Shown one piece after another: positions 25,940 through 34,856 of a DNA stretch of 64,000 nucleotides. The DNA lies in contig JAIVJV010000007.1 in NCBI GenBank assembly GCA_020199835.1, forward strand, positions 20,726-84,725, in the 5' to 3' direction. The translations under genes were made by a program, and so were the position numbers. This DNA comes from Acidobacteriota bacterium. GTDB taxonomy: Bacteria; Acidobacteriota; Blastocatellia; Pyrinomonadales; Pyrinomonadaceae. Under the pieces are notes generated by a model. The model searched no databases, was not told the origin of the DNA, and saw only the letters and a program-made list of their open reading frames with translations. How positions within the stretch are numbered: the first letter of the stretch is position 1; each line of letters begins with the position of its first letter.

Positions 25940-27988
25940 ATGAAATACTGCAGCTCCTGCAACGCAAAATACGACGACAGCGTGAGCTTCTGTTCGGTGG
26001 ACGGAGAAGTCCTCGAAGCGGATCCCGCGTCGATCGTTAATACCGTGCTTGACGGTCAGTACCAGATGGAAGCGCTGCTCGGACGCGGCGGCATGGGCGC
26101 GGTCTATCGTGCGCGCCATATCCTGCTCGGAGATCGTGTTGCGATAAAGGTGCTGCCACCCGAAGTGCGCACGAACGCCGATTGGCTGAGACGGTTTCGA
26201 CGCGAAGGGCAAGCTGCGCGGCGTTTTCGTCATCCGAACGCCGTCACCGTCTACGATCTGCGCACGTCTGCCGACGGCACGATTTACATGGTAATGGAGT
26301 ATGTCGAAGGTCATACTCTCGATCACGAGGTCAAGACGCGCGGGCGACTCACTGCGGCGGAAGCGTTTGAGATTTTGACGCCGATCATGAGCGTGCTCGA
26401 CACTGCGCACGCGATGGGCGTCGTGCATCGCGACCTAAAACCCGAAAATATCATGATCGGCAAGTCGCACGAAAACGGCGCGCCCGTGGTTAAGTTGCTC
26501 GACCTCGGAATCGCCAAAATGCGCGAAATCGCGGGTGACAACGGTGGCAACACGGCACTCACGATGGCCGGCCAGGTCCTCGGCACTCCTTATTACATGT
26601 CGCCGGAGCAGTGGGGTGAGATCCCGCGGGACCAGAATCCGGAAATCGACGGACGCGCGGACATCTACAGTCTTGGCCTCGTGTTCTACGAAATGATTTC
26701 GGGCCGCCGTCCGTTTGCCGGCAACACGTTGCAGGAGCTCCGGCGCGAACACGTAACGACGACACCGAAGCCGCTTCATGAAGTTGCGCCGGGTGTGCCG
26801 CTCGGATTCAGCGATGCGATTCGACGCGCGACGGCGAAGGATCGTGGCGATCGGCAGGAAACTGCGGGTCAGTTGGCGAATGAGTTACGTGCGGGTTTAA
26901 CGACGGCGGTTCAGCCGCCGCCTCTGCCGGATGATCTGGCGGAAACAGTTGCGCTCAATCGCGCCGATACGAAGTCGGACGTGAATGCGCCGACGGTGCT
27001 CACGATTGACAGCACGCCGACATCGCCGGCGCCCCCGCGTGCGACTCCTACGACGGCGCCGACCGTGGTTGAACGGCGAAAACCGGAGCCGGCACCTCCA
27101 AAGCCGGGTGTGCCGGCGGTGTCTGACGCAACGGTTGCAGAATCCGCTGGGATGGCGTCGAGCGTGACTGCCATACCGAGCGCTCCGCCGGTTGCGTCGC
27201 AGCCCGTCGCGCCCCCTCGGGTCGCGCCGTCTGCTCCGGCAGCGCCGATTGAGAAAAAGGGCACGAAAGCAGGTCTAATCATCGGCGTGGTCGCGGTGGT
27301 TGTGGTGCTCGCGGCTGTTGGTGGTGCAAGTATTTTCCTTTGGAACCGTTCAAAAGCGACGCCCGGAGCGACTACTACGCCCGGAGCCACTACTACGACT
27401 TCTTCAGGCTCGAGTACCGGGGCGGTATCAACACCGCGGGAAATTACGCGTTACTGGCTGGAGTTGGAATCTGCGCCGGCGGGTGGTCAGACGACTCGCG
27501 TCCCGGGGCTGGCGCCGATCGCGTCGGGTCAGTCATTCAAGTTTCATTTCACCTTCAGCGAAACGGGTTACGTGTACATTTTCGGTCCGGGTGCAAACAA
27601 CCAGCCGACGGCGTTTCTGACGACGAAGCCGCTGCCGGATTCGGGCGTCAGAAGCAATCAGGTCAATGGTGGAAGTGATTTCAGTTTTCCAAGCGGCCGG
27701 GGAAATAACGTGACGTTGGACAAGAAACCGGGCACTGACGTTTTTACAGTCGTCTTCGCGAAAACTGCTCCGCCGTCACCGGCGTTTCTGAACGAACCGG
27801 TGACCGGAAAACCTTTGTCAGCGGCGCACCAGGCGGAGTTGAAATCCTTCGTCGGAAAATACGCGGAGAAACCTCCGGTGACGGAGCTTGACGAATCAAA
27901 CCCTCGTGAACCTTGGGTCCGGGTCAAAGTACCCGCCGACCAGACGAATAATCCGTTAGTCTTCCAGATTCGCATTCAGCACAACTAG
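25940..27988 (+). CDS. Membrane Ser/Thr protein kinase with zinc ribbon and extracytoplasmic DUF4384-like domain
   Basis: A 682-residue Hanks-type kinase. Order: zinc-ribbon-like start KYCSSCNAKYDDSVSFC (Cys4, 7, 18); kinase domain about residues 40-310 with glycine loop LGRGGMGAVY, Lys70, catalytic HRDLKPEN (Asp165), DLG replacing DFG (Asp188) and GTPYYMSPEQW; a Pro/Ala/Thr linker (about 325-435); one membrane helix (LIIGVVAVVVVLAAVGGASI); and a C-terminal extracytoplasmic domain with FHFTFSETGYVYIFGPGAN and VFTVVFAKTAPP, resembling DUF4384. The next gene encodes a stand-alone version of that domain nine bases downstream, so the kinase probably senses envelope conditions together with it. 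It lacks PASTA repeats. Confidence 0.92.
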   Translation: MKYCSSCNAKYDDSVSFCSVDGEVLEADPASIVNTVLDGQYQMEALLGRGGMGAVYRARHILLGDRVAIKVLPPEVRTNADWLRRFRREGQAARRFRHPNAVTVYDLRTSADGTIYMVMEYVEGHTLDHEVKTRGRLTAAEAFEILTPIMSVLDTAHAMGVVHRDLKPENIMIGKSHENGAPVVKLLDLGIAKMREIAGDNGGNTALTMAGQVLGTPYYMSPEQWGEIPRDQNPEIDGRADIYSLGLVFYEMISGRRPFAGNTLQELRREHVTTTPKPLHEVAPGVPLGFSDAIRRATAKDRGDRQETAGQLANELRAGLTTAVQPPPLPDDLAETVALNRADTKSDVNAPTVLTIDSTPTSPAPPRATPTTAPTVVERRKPEPAPPKPGVPAVSDATVAESAGMASSVTAIPSAPPVASQPVAPPRVAPSAPAAPIEKKGTKAGLIIGVVAVVVVLAAVGGASIFLWNRSKATPGATTTPGATTTTSSGSSTGAVSTPREITRYWLELESAPAGGQTTRVPGLAPIASGQSFKFHFTFSETGYVYIFGPGANNQPTAFLTTKPLPDSGVRSNQVNGGSDFSFPSGRGNNVTLDKKPGTDVFTVVFAKTAPPSPAFLNEPVTGKPLSAAHQAELKSFVGKYAEKPPVTELDESNPREPWVRVKVPADQTNNPLVFQIRIQHN

Positions 27989-27997
27989 GAGAGAGTT

Positions 27998-28933
27998 ATG
28001 CGATTGAGTGTTCTTCTTTTTGCGATGGTTTGTGTTGGCGCTGTGGTGATTGGAACTGCCGCGCCTCCGCTACAGGATGAGGACAACGTGCGCGGTGCGT
28101 TTCTCACCTCCCGGCCGAAACAAAAAACGCCGGCCCCCAACTCAGCGAACAGGCCGAGCAGGCGCCGGCCGAAGTCGACTGTGGCCGTCAATCCGAGTAA
28201 AGCTCCAGAGCAGTCTCCGGAGAAGATCCCGCTTCGTCCGACGGTCCCGACGGGTAGTCCAACTGTATCGAACAAACCATCCGAACCCCTTAAGCCCGTC
28301 AACATGCCACGCATCGGTTTGGGAATGACGTTGTTCACGCGCGACTCGAACGGGTTGGCCGTGCGCGTCGATCCTGAGCACGTGTTTCGCAAAGGCGATC
28401 GCGTGCGCGTGTTGCTGGAGACGAACACCGACGGATTTCTCTACATCTTCAATCAAACCAACGATGGTCCGGTGGTGATGATCTATCCGGATCCTCAGCT
28501 TGACGAGGCCGGTAACTACATCAAGGCTCACGTGCCGTGGGAAATCCCATCCAGTGCAGCGGATGAAGAGCGACTCCGCTGGCTGGTGTTTGACGACGTT
28601 GCCGGCACCGAGCGATTGTTCTTTGTTTTGACGCGCGAGCCGTTGAAGGCCGTGCCGACTGAAGACGAGTTGATCGCGTTCTGCAAGAACTCGAGTGGCA
28701 GTTGTCCGTGGCGCCCGACCACTGAAGTTTGGGAGCTGGTTCAGAAGCAGATGCAGGAACCGCTCAAGAAAGACACCAACGGGCGGTACGGCCGAGCGCA
28801 AACCGGGCAGGAGCAACAGGCGTCGACGCGCGGGCTGAGCCTCGCGAAAGAGGATCCGGAGCCGTCGCTGATCATGATGGCTTCATCGACGAGCCCGATG
28901 CTCGTAACTACGCTAGATCTAATTCATAAGTAA
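27998..28933 (+). CDS. Exported DUF4384 domain protein
   Basis: A 311-residue secreted protein: signal peptide RLSVLLFAMVCVGAVVIGTA, a basic Pro-rich linker to about residue 100, and a DUF4384-type domain (about 105-235) with RKGDRVRVLLETNTDGFLYI, FNQTNDGPVVMIYPD, then LFFVLTREPLKAVPTEDELI. The same pattern occurs in the kinase just upstream, so the two proteins may pair. GGAGAG precedes the ATG. It sits between the kinase and the CHAT protease with gaps of 9 and 32 bases, so all three should share one transcript. The molecular role of DUF4384 is not established. Confidence 0.87.
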   Translation: MRLSVLLFAMVCVGAVVIGTAAPPLQDEDNVRGAFLTSRPKQKTPAPNSANRPSRRRPKSTVAVNPSKAPEQSPEKIPLRPTVPTGSPTVSNKPSEPLKPVNMPRIGLGMTLFTRDSNGLAVRVDPEHVFRKGDRVRVLLETNTDGFLYIFNQTNDGPVVMIYPDPQLDEAGNYIKAHVPWEIPSSAADEERLRWLVFDDVAGTERLFFVLTREPLKAVPTEDELIAFCKNSSGSCPWRPTTEVWELVQKQMQEPLKKDTNGRYGRAQTGQEQQASTRGLSLAKEDPEPSLIMMASSTSPMLVTTLDLIHK

Positions 28934-28965
28934 TCGGTCCAGGAGTTTTCGAAAGGGCATACAAG

Positions 28966-31788
28966 ATGAGTCGTGGAATTGTGAAATCGATAGGCGTCGT
29001 GTTGTCTGCTGCGCTGCTGGTTGCGCCAGTCACGTTGCCGGTGCAGGCTAACGCCCCGGCGGCTAACGTTCAGCAGACTGACGGAGCCGGCGCGGCGTTG
29101 CGCGAAGGACGGCGACTGCTGAAGCGCGGTCGTGCCGATCAGGCGTTGATTCAACTGCGCAACGCGTTGAACCTCTACACCGCCGCCAAGAACAGCAGTG
29201 GAATTGCCGCGGCGCACAACGAACTTGGTAATCTGTATCTGCGCCAGGGACAGTACCCGGTCGCACTCGAAAACTATCAAAAAGCGCTCGATGGCTTTCT
29301 CGCGTTTGAGAAGAAGGATGTCGTCAATGCGGCGGTAGGTTTGGGTGACGACAAGTTCAACGCCAACCTGATGCTGGCGAAGATTGGCGACGTGAATTTT
29401 CGTCTCGGCAACGCGAACGACTCCAGAAGCGCGTATGGCCGCATGGTCGTACAGAAACCCGAAAGTGCCGCTTCGAAAGTCGGGCGACGATTTGGCGGGT
29501 TAAGTGCCATCACCGGCGGCATTGCCACCGGACGTGTAAGTGTTGCAGCGCCGACCGGCGGCGTGACTACGTTATTGGAAGCCAAGAAAGAACTCGATCA
29601 GTATCGCGTGTCGATCGTTTATTCCAGCTATGAACTAGGTATGGGCCGGCTGGACTACGCGAACGGCGACTTCGACTCCGCCCGCCTACATTTTCAGAAC
29701 GCATTAGAGGCGGCCGGCAGCAGTCTCGCGGCGATCGCGAGCCTCGGACAAGTTCGTCGATTTCGTGCCGCGGCACGTACGAGCTTGGGCGACGTTGCGC
29801 TGCGCACCGGCAAGTTCAAAGACGCCACGAAATTTTACAACGATGCAAAGAAAGGCGCGCTGGAGGACAAGCGACTGGATCTGACGTGGCCGGCGCAACG
29901 CGGTTTGGGACGCAGTTTGTGGCTCCAGGCGATGCAGGAGAACGATGCGAAGAAATCAACTGCGTTGCGCGAGCAGGCGCTGAGTAACTATCGCGAGTCG
30001 CTCACCACCATTGAAACGTTGCGACAAGGAAGCTTGCGCGCTGACGAATCACGGACGACGTTTCTCGCGACCACCAAAGACGTTTTTGACGAAGCGGCCA
30101 GTGCGAATGCCGCGATGGCTTTGTTGACTGCGCCGTCAGCGAGTGCGCCGCTCAGCGGGAAAGCACTCGAATACGCGGGCGAGGCTTTTCGCATTAACGA
30201 ACAGTCGCGTGCTCGTTCGTTACTCGATTTGTTGAGCGAAACAAACGCCGCGATTACCGAAGGCGTTCCGGCGGAGTTGTTGAAACGCAAGCAGGACAAT
30301 CTGGATCGGCAGCAGGACATTGCCGACATCCTGACCGGCATTAACGTTTCCACCGAAGAGTTGAAATCCAAGCCGGCGGAACTCGACGCGGAACTCGAGA
30401 AACTGCAAACCGAATTCGAAGAGATCGAGAATCAAATTCGTGCGGCGAGTCCGCGGTACGCAACGCTGACAGCGAACAAGCCGATGACGCTGGCCGAAGT
30501 GCAGCAGAGCGTCCTCGACGATAAGACCGTGTTGCTCGAGTACGCGTTGCAAGCCGATGATTCATATCTGTTTGCGGTCAGCAAAGACGCCGTCAGCTTG
30601 TTCAAGCTGTCGGCGCGAGCGGCAGTCGAGAAATACGCCACGGAACTGCGCGCGCAACTCATACCCTCGAAACTGCAACGCCGTATCGTCGGCATTGACG
30701 TAGTGGAAGCGAATCGCGGTTTGGGCATCGCCTCGTCAGCGCCTGAAGAGACCGCGCCGTTTGTGACCGCCGCGAACAACCTTTACAAAGTCGTGCTCGA
30801 GCCCGCAGCGTCGATGATCGGCGAGAAACGCCTGATGATCGTGGCTGACGGAGCACTCAATTACGTTCCATTTGAAGTGCTGCTGAAAACGGCTGACGCG
30901 GGCGACTTTGCTTCGCTCAACTATCTCGTTAAAACCAACGAGATCATTTACGCGCCTTCGGCTTCAGTCGTCGGCGCGATCAAACAGCAGCGCGCGAAGA
31001 CAGACAATCGCGCGATACTCGTGATCGCCGATCCGGTGTTCAATTCCAACGATGCTCGCGCGAAGAAGGGAACTGCCGCGCCGGCCCTAGCGACGACGCC
31101 TGACGCGGAAGCGCGCGGTCTCGGCATTCAGAGCGCCGTAGCTGACGTCGCTGGAACCACACCAACGCCTTCCGCCGCAAACGCGGCGATGGAAGGTCTC
31201 CCGCTCGCGCGTCTCAACGGCACGCGCGTAGAAGCGGACCAGATCTCCAAGCTCGCCAAAGCTTCTGGTGGCCAGGCAGACGTCTGGCTCGATCTCGACG
31301 CGAACGAGGAGAACCTCGGCACACGCGATATCAGCAAGTACCGAATCATTCACGTCGCCACACACGGTCTGCTGAACGCCGAGCGTCCGCAGTTCACCGG
31401 CGTGGTCCTGTCACTGGTCGGCAACCAGACTCGCGATGGTTTTGTTCGCACTGATGAAGTCTTTAATCTGCGCTTAGGTTCTCCTCTCGTTATGCTTTCA
31501 GCTTGCGAGACTGGTCTCGGCAAAGAGAAGCGAGGTGAAGGCGTGATGGGCCTCACGCGCGCGTTCATGTACGCGGGTGCCCCAACCGTTGGCGTGAGTC
31601 TGTGGTCAGTGGCCGACAAGTCGACCGCCGACCTGATGACAGACTTCTACCAACGGCTGCTGAGCACCACCGCCACCACCACTTCTTCAGGAGCGTTGCG
31701 CGGAGCACAGCTCGCCATGATCTCCGGCAAGAAATACAGCGCGCCGTTCTACTGGGCGCCGTTCGTACTTGTCGGCGACTGGAACTAA
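28966..31788 (+). CDS. Exported TPR-CHAT caspase-like peptidase
   Basis: A 940-residue protein with signal peptide (VVLSAALLVAPVTLPVQA), tetratricopeptide repeats over about residues 40-330 (GRADQALIQLRNALNLYTA, QYPVALENYQKALDGFLAF), a coiled segment, and a C-terminal CHAT domain (about 640-940). CHAT is a caspase-like cysteine peptidase fold; the catalytic dyad is visible as HVATHG (His800) and SACETG (Cys847), and the FMYAGAPTVGVSLWSV segment follows. It closes the kinase-DUF4384 operon. Substrate is unknown; the TPR part presumably recruits a partner and activation may be relayed through the kinase. A strong terminator-like hairpin follows. Confidence 0.92.
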   Translation: MSRGIVKSIGVVLSAALLVAPVTLPVQANAPAANVQQTDGAGAALREGRRLLKRGRADQALIQLRNALNLYTAAKNSSGIAAAHNELGNLYLRQGQYPVALENYQKALDGFLAFEKKDVVNAAVGLGDDKFNANLMLAKIGDVNFRLGNANDSRSAYGRMVVQKPESAASKVGRRFGGLSAITGGIATGRVSVAAPTGGVTTLLEAKKELDQYRVSIVYSSYELGMGRLDYANGDFDSARLHFQNALEAAGSSLAAIASLGQVRRFRAAARTSLGDVALRTGKFKDATKFYNDAKKGALEDKRLDLTWPAQRGLGRSLWLQAMQENDAKKSTALREQALSNYRESLTTIETLRQGSLRADESRTTFLATTKDVFDEAASANAAMALLTAPSASAPLSGKALEYAGEAFRINEQSRARSLLDLLSETNAAITEGVPAELLKRKQDNLDRQQDIADILTGINVSTEELKSKPAELDAELEKLQTEFEEIENQIRAASPRYATLTANKPMTLAEVQQSVLDDKTVLLEYALQADDSYLFAVSKDAVSLFKLSARAAVEKYATELRAQLIPSKLQRRIVGIDVVEANRGLGIASSAPEETAPFVTAANNLYKVVLEPAASMIGEKRLMIVADGALNYVPFEVLLKTADAGDFASLNYLVKTNEIIYAPSASVVGAIKQQRAKTDNRAILVIADPVFNSNDARAKKGTAAPALATTPDAEARGLGIQSAVADVAGTTPTPSAANAAMEGLPLARLNGTRVEADQISKLAKASGGQADVWLDLDANEENLGTRDISKYRIIHVATHGLLNAERPQFTGVVLSLVGNQTRDGFVRTDEVFNLRLGSPLVMLSACETGLGKEKRGEGVMGLTRAFMYAGAPTVGVSLWSVADKSTADLMTDFYQRLLSTTATTTSSGALRGAQLAMISGKKYSAPFYWAPFVLVGDWN

Positions 31789-31815
31789 TCGGGTTTTCTA
31801 ATTCATTTCACATCA

Positions 31816-31845
31816 GGGCTGCGATTACTTCGCAGCCCTTCTTCG
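31816..31845. terminator. Bidirectional terminator after the CHAT gene
   Basis: GGGCTGCGA (31816-31824), loop TTACT and TCGCAGCCC (31830-31838) give a perfect 9-bp stem with a T-rich run (TTCTTCGTTTT) to the right. Its left part abuts the stop codon of the convergent PEP-CTERM gene. Confidence 0.85.
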
Positions 31846-32517
31846 TTTTCTCAATCCGTACAGACTGCTCAAACCACTCAACAGCAGAATCGCTGTCGTT
31901 GGTTCAGGAATGTTGGTTGCCGCTGCTGTTCCCTCGACCACGAAATTGTCGATCCTGTTCGTGCCTGTCGCTGAAGTTGCGCCGTTAAAGAGAATGCGAA
32001 ACGCGGCGTTCGCGTTGTCATTCAAACCTGTGATACTCGCGAGTGAGAACACGAGCGGGACAGACCCGAACGTACTCGCAGGCGTGTATGGCGTGCCGAA
32101 ATTCACGAACGTTACGCCATCGAGACTGTATTGAAACTGGTTGCTGTTGAAGCCGGTGCTGGTTCCCTGGGTCGCAAAACTCACGACGATATTGGAGAAA
32201 CCAAGCGTACCGACGTTGAAAGTGATGTGCCGCCCGTTATTCGCGGTTCCCGTTCCTCCCTGAAGTGATAGCGATTGCCCGGCAGCGTCGCCGAGCCGCG
32301 CATTGTTCGTGGTTCCCGCAGCGAAGAGCAGGTTGACGACGTTGATGTTGCTGACGAGTGTTCCGCTGCCGCGATCGACGCTCAGGTTCGAATCATTAAA
32401 ATTCCAGACTGCGAGTTCGTCCGCTAGCGCCGCCGGCGCAGAAACAGCGAGCAGCGCAAGACAGACCAGGTTGAGGAAGACACGTCGAGTGAGACGACGG
32501 TTTGAGTTAATGAACAT
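31825..32517 (-). CDS. PEP-CTERM sorting-domain protein
   Basis: A 230-residue exported protein: signal peptide (VFLNLVCLALLAVSAPAALA), a beta-rich body rich in Asn, Thr and Gly (GTSTGFNSNQFQYSLDGV), and a C-terminal sorting signal with the motif IPEPTTA, a hydrophobic helix (ILLLSGLSSLYGL) and basic tail RKRRRAAK. PEP-CTERM proteins are cleaved by an exosortase and linked to exopolysaccharide production; no exosortase gene is in the window. AAAGGAGA lies ahead of the start. Stand-alone gene, convergent with the CHAT operon. Confidence 0.9.
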   Translation of the reverse strand: MFINSNRRLTRRVFLNLVCLALLAVSAPAALADELAVWNFNDSNLSVDRGSGTLVSNINVVNLLFAAGTTNNARLGDAAGQSLSLQGGTGTANNGRHITFNVGTLGFSNIVVSFATQGTSTGFNSNQFQYSLDGVTFVNFGTPYTPASTFGSVPLVFSLASITGLNDNANAAFRILFNGATSATGTNRIDNFVVEGTAAATNIPEPTTAILLLSGLSSLYGLRKRRRAAK

Positions 32518-32754
32518 ACACGTTCTCCTTTGATGAGGTTTTAGACATAGTTCGACTTACATGGAGAAAGCGGAAGAATCTTTGTAGAGATTCGTGAGGC
32601 TCGTCAGTAGTCGCCCGGCTCTGAGGACAGCCAAAGCTCTCTCGATAGCTGTGGCACAATAAGACGAAAGATTTCGGTCGTCAATAGAAAAGTGATGCGA
32701 GTTTGACAGGATTGCTAAGCCTGTGAGGTTATCCTCAATGTGGAGGTATGGGAC

Positions 32755-33087
32755 ATGGGACACAGTTTTTTCAAAATCGACAACAAGGAAACCCTCGATA
32801 AGCTAATCACTGACTCGAAAGCCAAACCTGTCGTCATCTTCAAACACAGTAATGCTTGCGGCATCAGTTCCGCCGCGTACCGCGAGATGGAGAAAATAGA
32901 AGATCAGGTCAACCTGCTTGAGGTCCAGAGCGCGAGAGATGTTTCTCGCGAGCTCGCTGATCTAACCGGCATTCGTCACGAGACACCTCAGGTCATCGTG
33001 TTCAGGGATGGAAAGGCGGTCTGGAACGCTTCCCATTTCGATGTGAAGGCTGGAGCTGTGCTCAAGGCGTTGGAATCTCATACTTGA
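32755..33087 (+). CDS. ytxJ: YtxJ-type monothiol bacilliredoxin
   Basis: A thioredoxin-fold protein of 110 residues that matches the bacillithiol-system YtxJ family, thought to remove bacillithiol from oxidised proteins. The active-site segment VVIFKHSNACGISSAAYREM has a single cysteine in HSxxCxIS, followed by the conserved TPQVIVFRDGKAVWNASH with the cis-proline loop. The ATG at 32755 is supported by GGAGG at 32742-32746; a GTG at 32740 would place the ribosome-binding site inside the gene. The genome should then make bacillithiol (bshA/B/C), none of which is visible here. Confidence 0.88.
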   Translation: MGHSFFKIDNKETLDKLITDSKAKPVVIFKHSNACGISSAAYREMEKIEDQVNLLEVQSARDVSRELADLTGIRHETPQVIVFRDGKAVWNASHFDVKAGAVLKALESHT

Positions 33088-33234
33088 TCCAACGCCTGTC
33101 TCCCGCCAAATAATTGACTTCCACTCGACATCTGCGTTAAAAGCATTCCAGCTGCATTGTGCCTTTCCGGCTGTCGTCCCGGGCCTCGCATTTGAGTTAG
33201 TTCCACCTTCAAGGCGCATCGTTACTAAGTACTT

Positions 33235-34509
33235 ATGACAAACATACGTCTATTCCCCCGCGTGCTCTTTCTGCTTTTGTTAACTGCCACGGTGGCAGTC
33301 GCCCAGCAGGATGACACGGAGCCGTCACCCTCGCCTGCGGTGGGGCCACAAACTTCAGCGACTCAATTGCAACAAACACAGAGTCTGTCGTCACCGTCAC
33401 CAACACCCCAACCCAAGGTGGTCCGGGCGCTCGGTCGCCTCGAACTCGACGACATCGTCGAAGTCAATATCGAGAACCTGGGGAAGTGGGTTGAGGCCCA
33501 CGAGAACCATGATCCGGCGAAGCTTGTACCCTACCTGAACGGACGCGCTATCACGGGTAACTACCCCGACGAGCTCCACGTAGATCGAGGCCGGTTGATC
33601 TATCACCTGCGAATTACTCCCGAGAACAGGGAAGTCTGGATTGACCTTCTGGGCGCGCCGGATAGCGTAAGACGTCCGGTTACATTAAGCGTCGGACTTG
33701 AGAACGGATCTGCGTTCGACAGTGTGCACGAAAGAGAGAATCCGCTTCCGCTGACAGTAGTCTCGCCGGCTTACGGAGCGGTAGCAGCAGTCATTATTTT
33801 GGTCACCTTGATTCTTTTATTGTGGCTGGTTCGCAAGACCAGCATTATTCGTGAGCCTGGTCCACATCCGATTAGCGGCAAGAAGCGTCCTTACAACCTG
33901 GGCCGCGCACAGATGGCGTTCTGGTTTTTCCTTGTCTACGCATCGTATACGACCATCTGGCTTATCACCGGCGCGCTCGACACGATCACTGCCTCGTTGT
34001 TGGCGCTGATGGGTATCAGCGCCGGCACCGCCCTCGGTGAAGCGTTGATCGACAACGGCAAGGACACTGCCAAGACGAATCAGGTGCAGGAACTTACGGC
34101 GCAAAAACAGGCAATCGAACAAGCTATTACCGACGTCCAGGCGCAGGTAAACGACGTCAATGCGGCCGGCGCGACGACGGTAACTGAACAGACAAACCGC
34201 GACATGATGACTCGTCAGTTGGTGGAAGGCCGCACGCGCTTAGGTCAGATCGATTTACAACTCCGCACGTTGGCCGCTGATTCGTCGCCGACAGTTTCGA
34301 GTGGTTTCCTCCGCGATATTCTTTCAGATTCGAGCGGGTACAGTTTTCACCGCTTTCAGATCTTCGCTTGGACGATCGTGCTCGGGATTATTTTCGTGTC
34401 CTCGGTTTACAATAACCTGACGATGCCAGAGTTTAGCCCGACCTTGTTGGGATTGATGGGACTGAGCGCCGGCACGTATATCGGATTCAAATTTCCGGAG
34501 CAGAAGTAA
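33235..34509 (+). CDS. Exported/membrane protein with three to four helices, unknown function
   Basis: A 424-residue protein with signal peptide FLLLLTATVAVAQQ, a Ser/Pro/Gln-rich linker, a soluble extracytoplasmic domain (about residues 60-175, beginning LGRLELDDIVEVNIENLGKW), then membrane helices at about 180-200 (VAAVIILVTLILLLWLV), 225-275 (FWFFLVYASYTTIWLI, SLLALMGISAGTALGEALI), a coiled coil (QELTAQKQAIEQAITDVQA) and a C-terminal helix pair ending FSPTLLGLMGLSAGTYIGFK. The two similar LMGISAGT / LMGLSAGT segments suggest an internal repeat. No family was recognised. It may be a small channel or signal-transducing protein. Confidence 0.75.
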   Translation: MTNIRLFPRVLFLLLLTATVAVAQQDDTEPSPSPAVGPQTSATQLQQTQSLSSPSPTPQPKVVRALGRLELDDIVEVNIENLGKWVEAHENHDPAKLVPYLNGRAITGNYPDELHVDRGRLIYHLRITPENREVWIDLLGAPDSVRRPVTLSVGLENGSAFDSVHERENPLPLTVVSPAYGAVAAVIILVTLILLLWLVRKTSIIREPGPHPISGKKRPYNLGRAQMAFWFFLVYASYTTIWLITGALDTITASLLALMGISAGTALGEALIDNGKDTAKTNQVQELTAQKQAIEQAITDVQAQVNDVNAAGATTVTEQTNRDMMTRQLVEGRTRLGQIDLQLRTLAADSSPTVSSGFLRDILSDSSGYSFHRFQIFAWTIVLGIIFVSSVYNNLTMPEFSPTLLGLMGLSAGTYIGFKFPEQK

Positions 34510-34517
34510 AGTCGAAC

Positions 34518-34847
34518 ATGGAACCTCGTGGAGCGCAGATCGAGCCGCGCGAGATCAAACAGGAAGACGATTTCACGTTGAGTATTCTCTGGGCCGACGA
34601 CCGGCGCTGCCGCTATCGCGCGGCCGAGCTGCGGCGCTCCTGTCCATGTGCGCAGTGTGTGAACGAGTGGACGGGAGAGCGCGTGTTGAAGGCTGAGAGT
34701 ATTTCTGAGACTATTGAAATCCGGGATCTCAGCATCGTTGGGCGTTATGCCCTAAATTTTCGCTGGAGTGACGGTCACGAAACGGGTATTTATAGTTTTC
34801 GATACCTGCGCGAGCTGTGTGAAGCTCAAGCCGCGGGTTCTCAATGA
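34518..34847 (+). CDS. DUF971 protein
   Basis: A 109-residue protein matching DUF971, the domain also found at the N-terminus of gamma-butyrobetaine hydroxylases. Visible signatures: FTLSILWADDRRCRYRAAEL, the cysteine cluster RRSCPCAQC, and NFRWSDGHETGIYSFRYLRE. Stand-alone DUF971 proteins are often next to iron-sulfur cluster genes (ApbC/Mrp); here neighbours do not show that. It starts 8 bases after the membrane protein gene. Confidence 0.88.
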   Translation: MEPRGAQIEPREIKQEDDFTLSILWADDRRCRYRAAELRRSCPCAQCVNEWTGERVLKAESISETIEIRDLSIVGRYALNFRWSDGHETGIYSFRYLRELCEAQAAGSQ

Positions 34848-34856
34848 AAAGGGTTT

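Noticed and set aside
32700..32739. TTGACA at 32703 as promoter for ytxJ
   Set aside because: No acceptable -10 box at 16-19 bp; the nearest candidate is more than 20 bp away.
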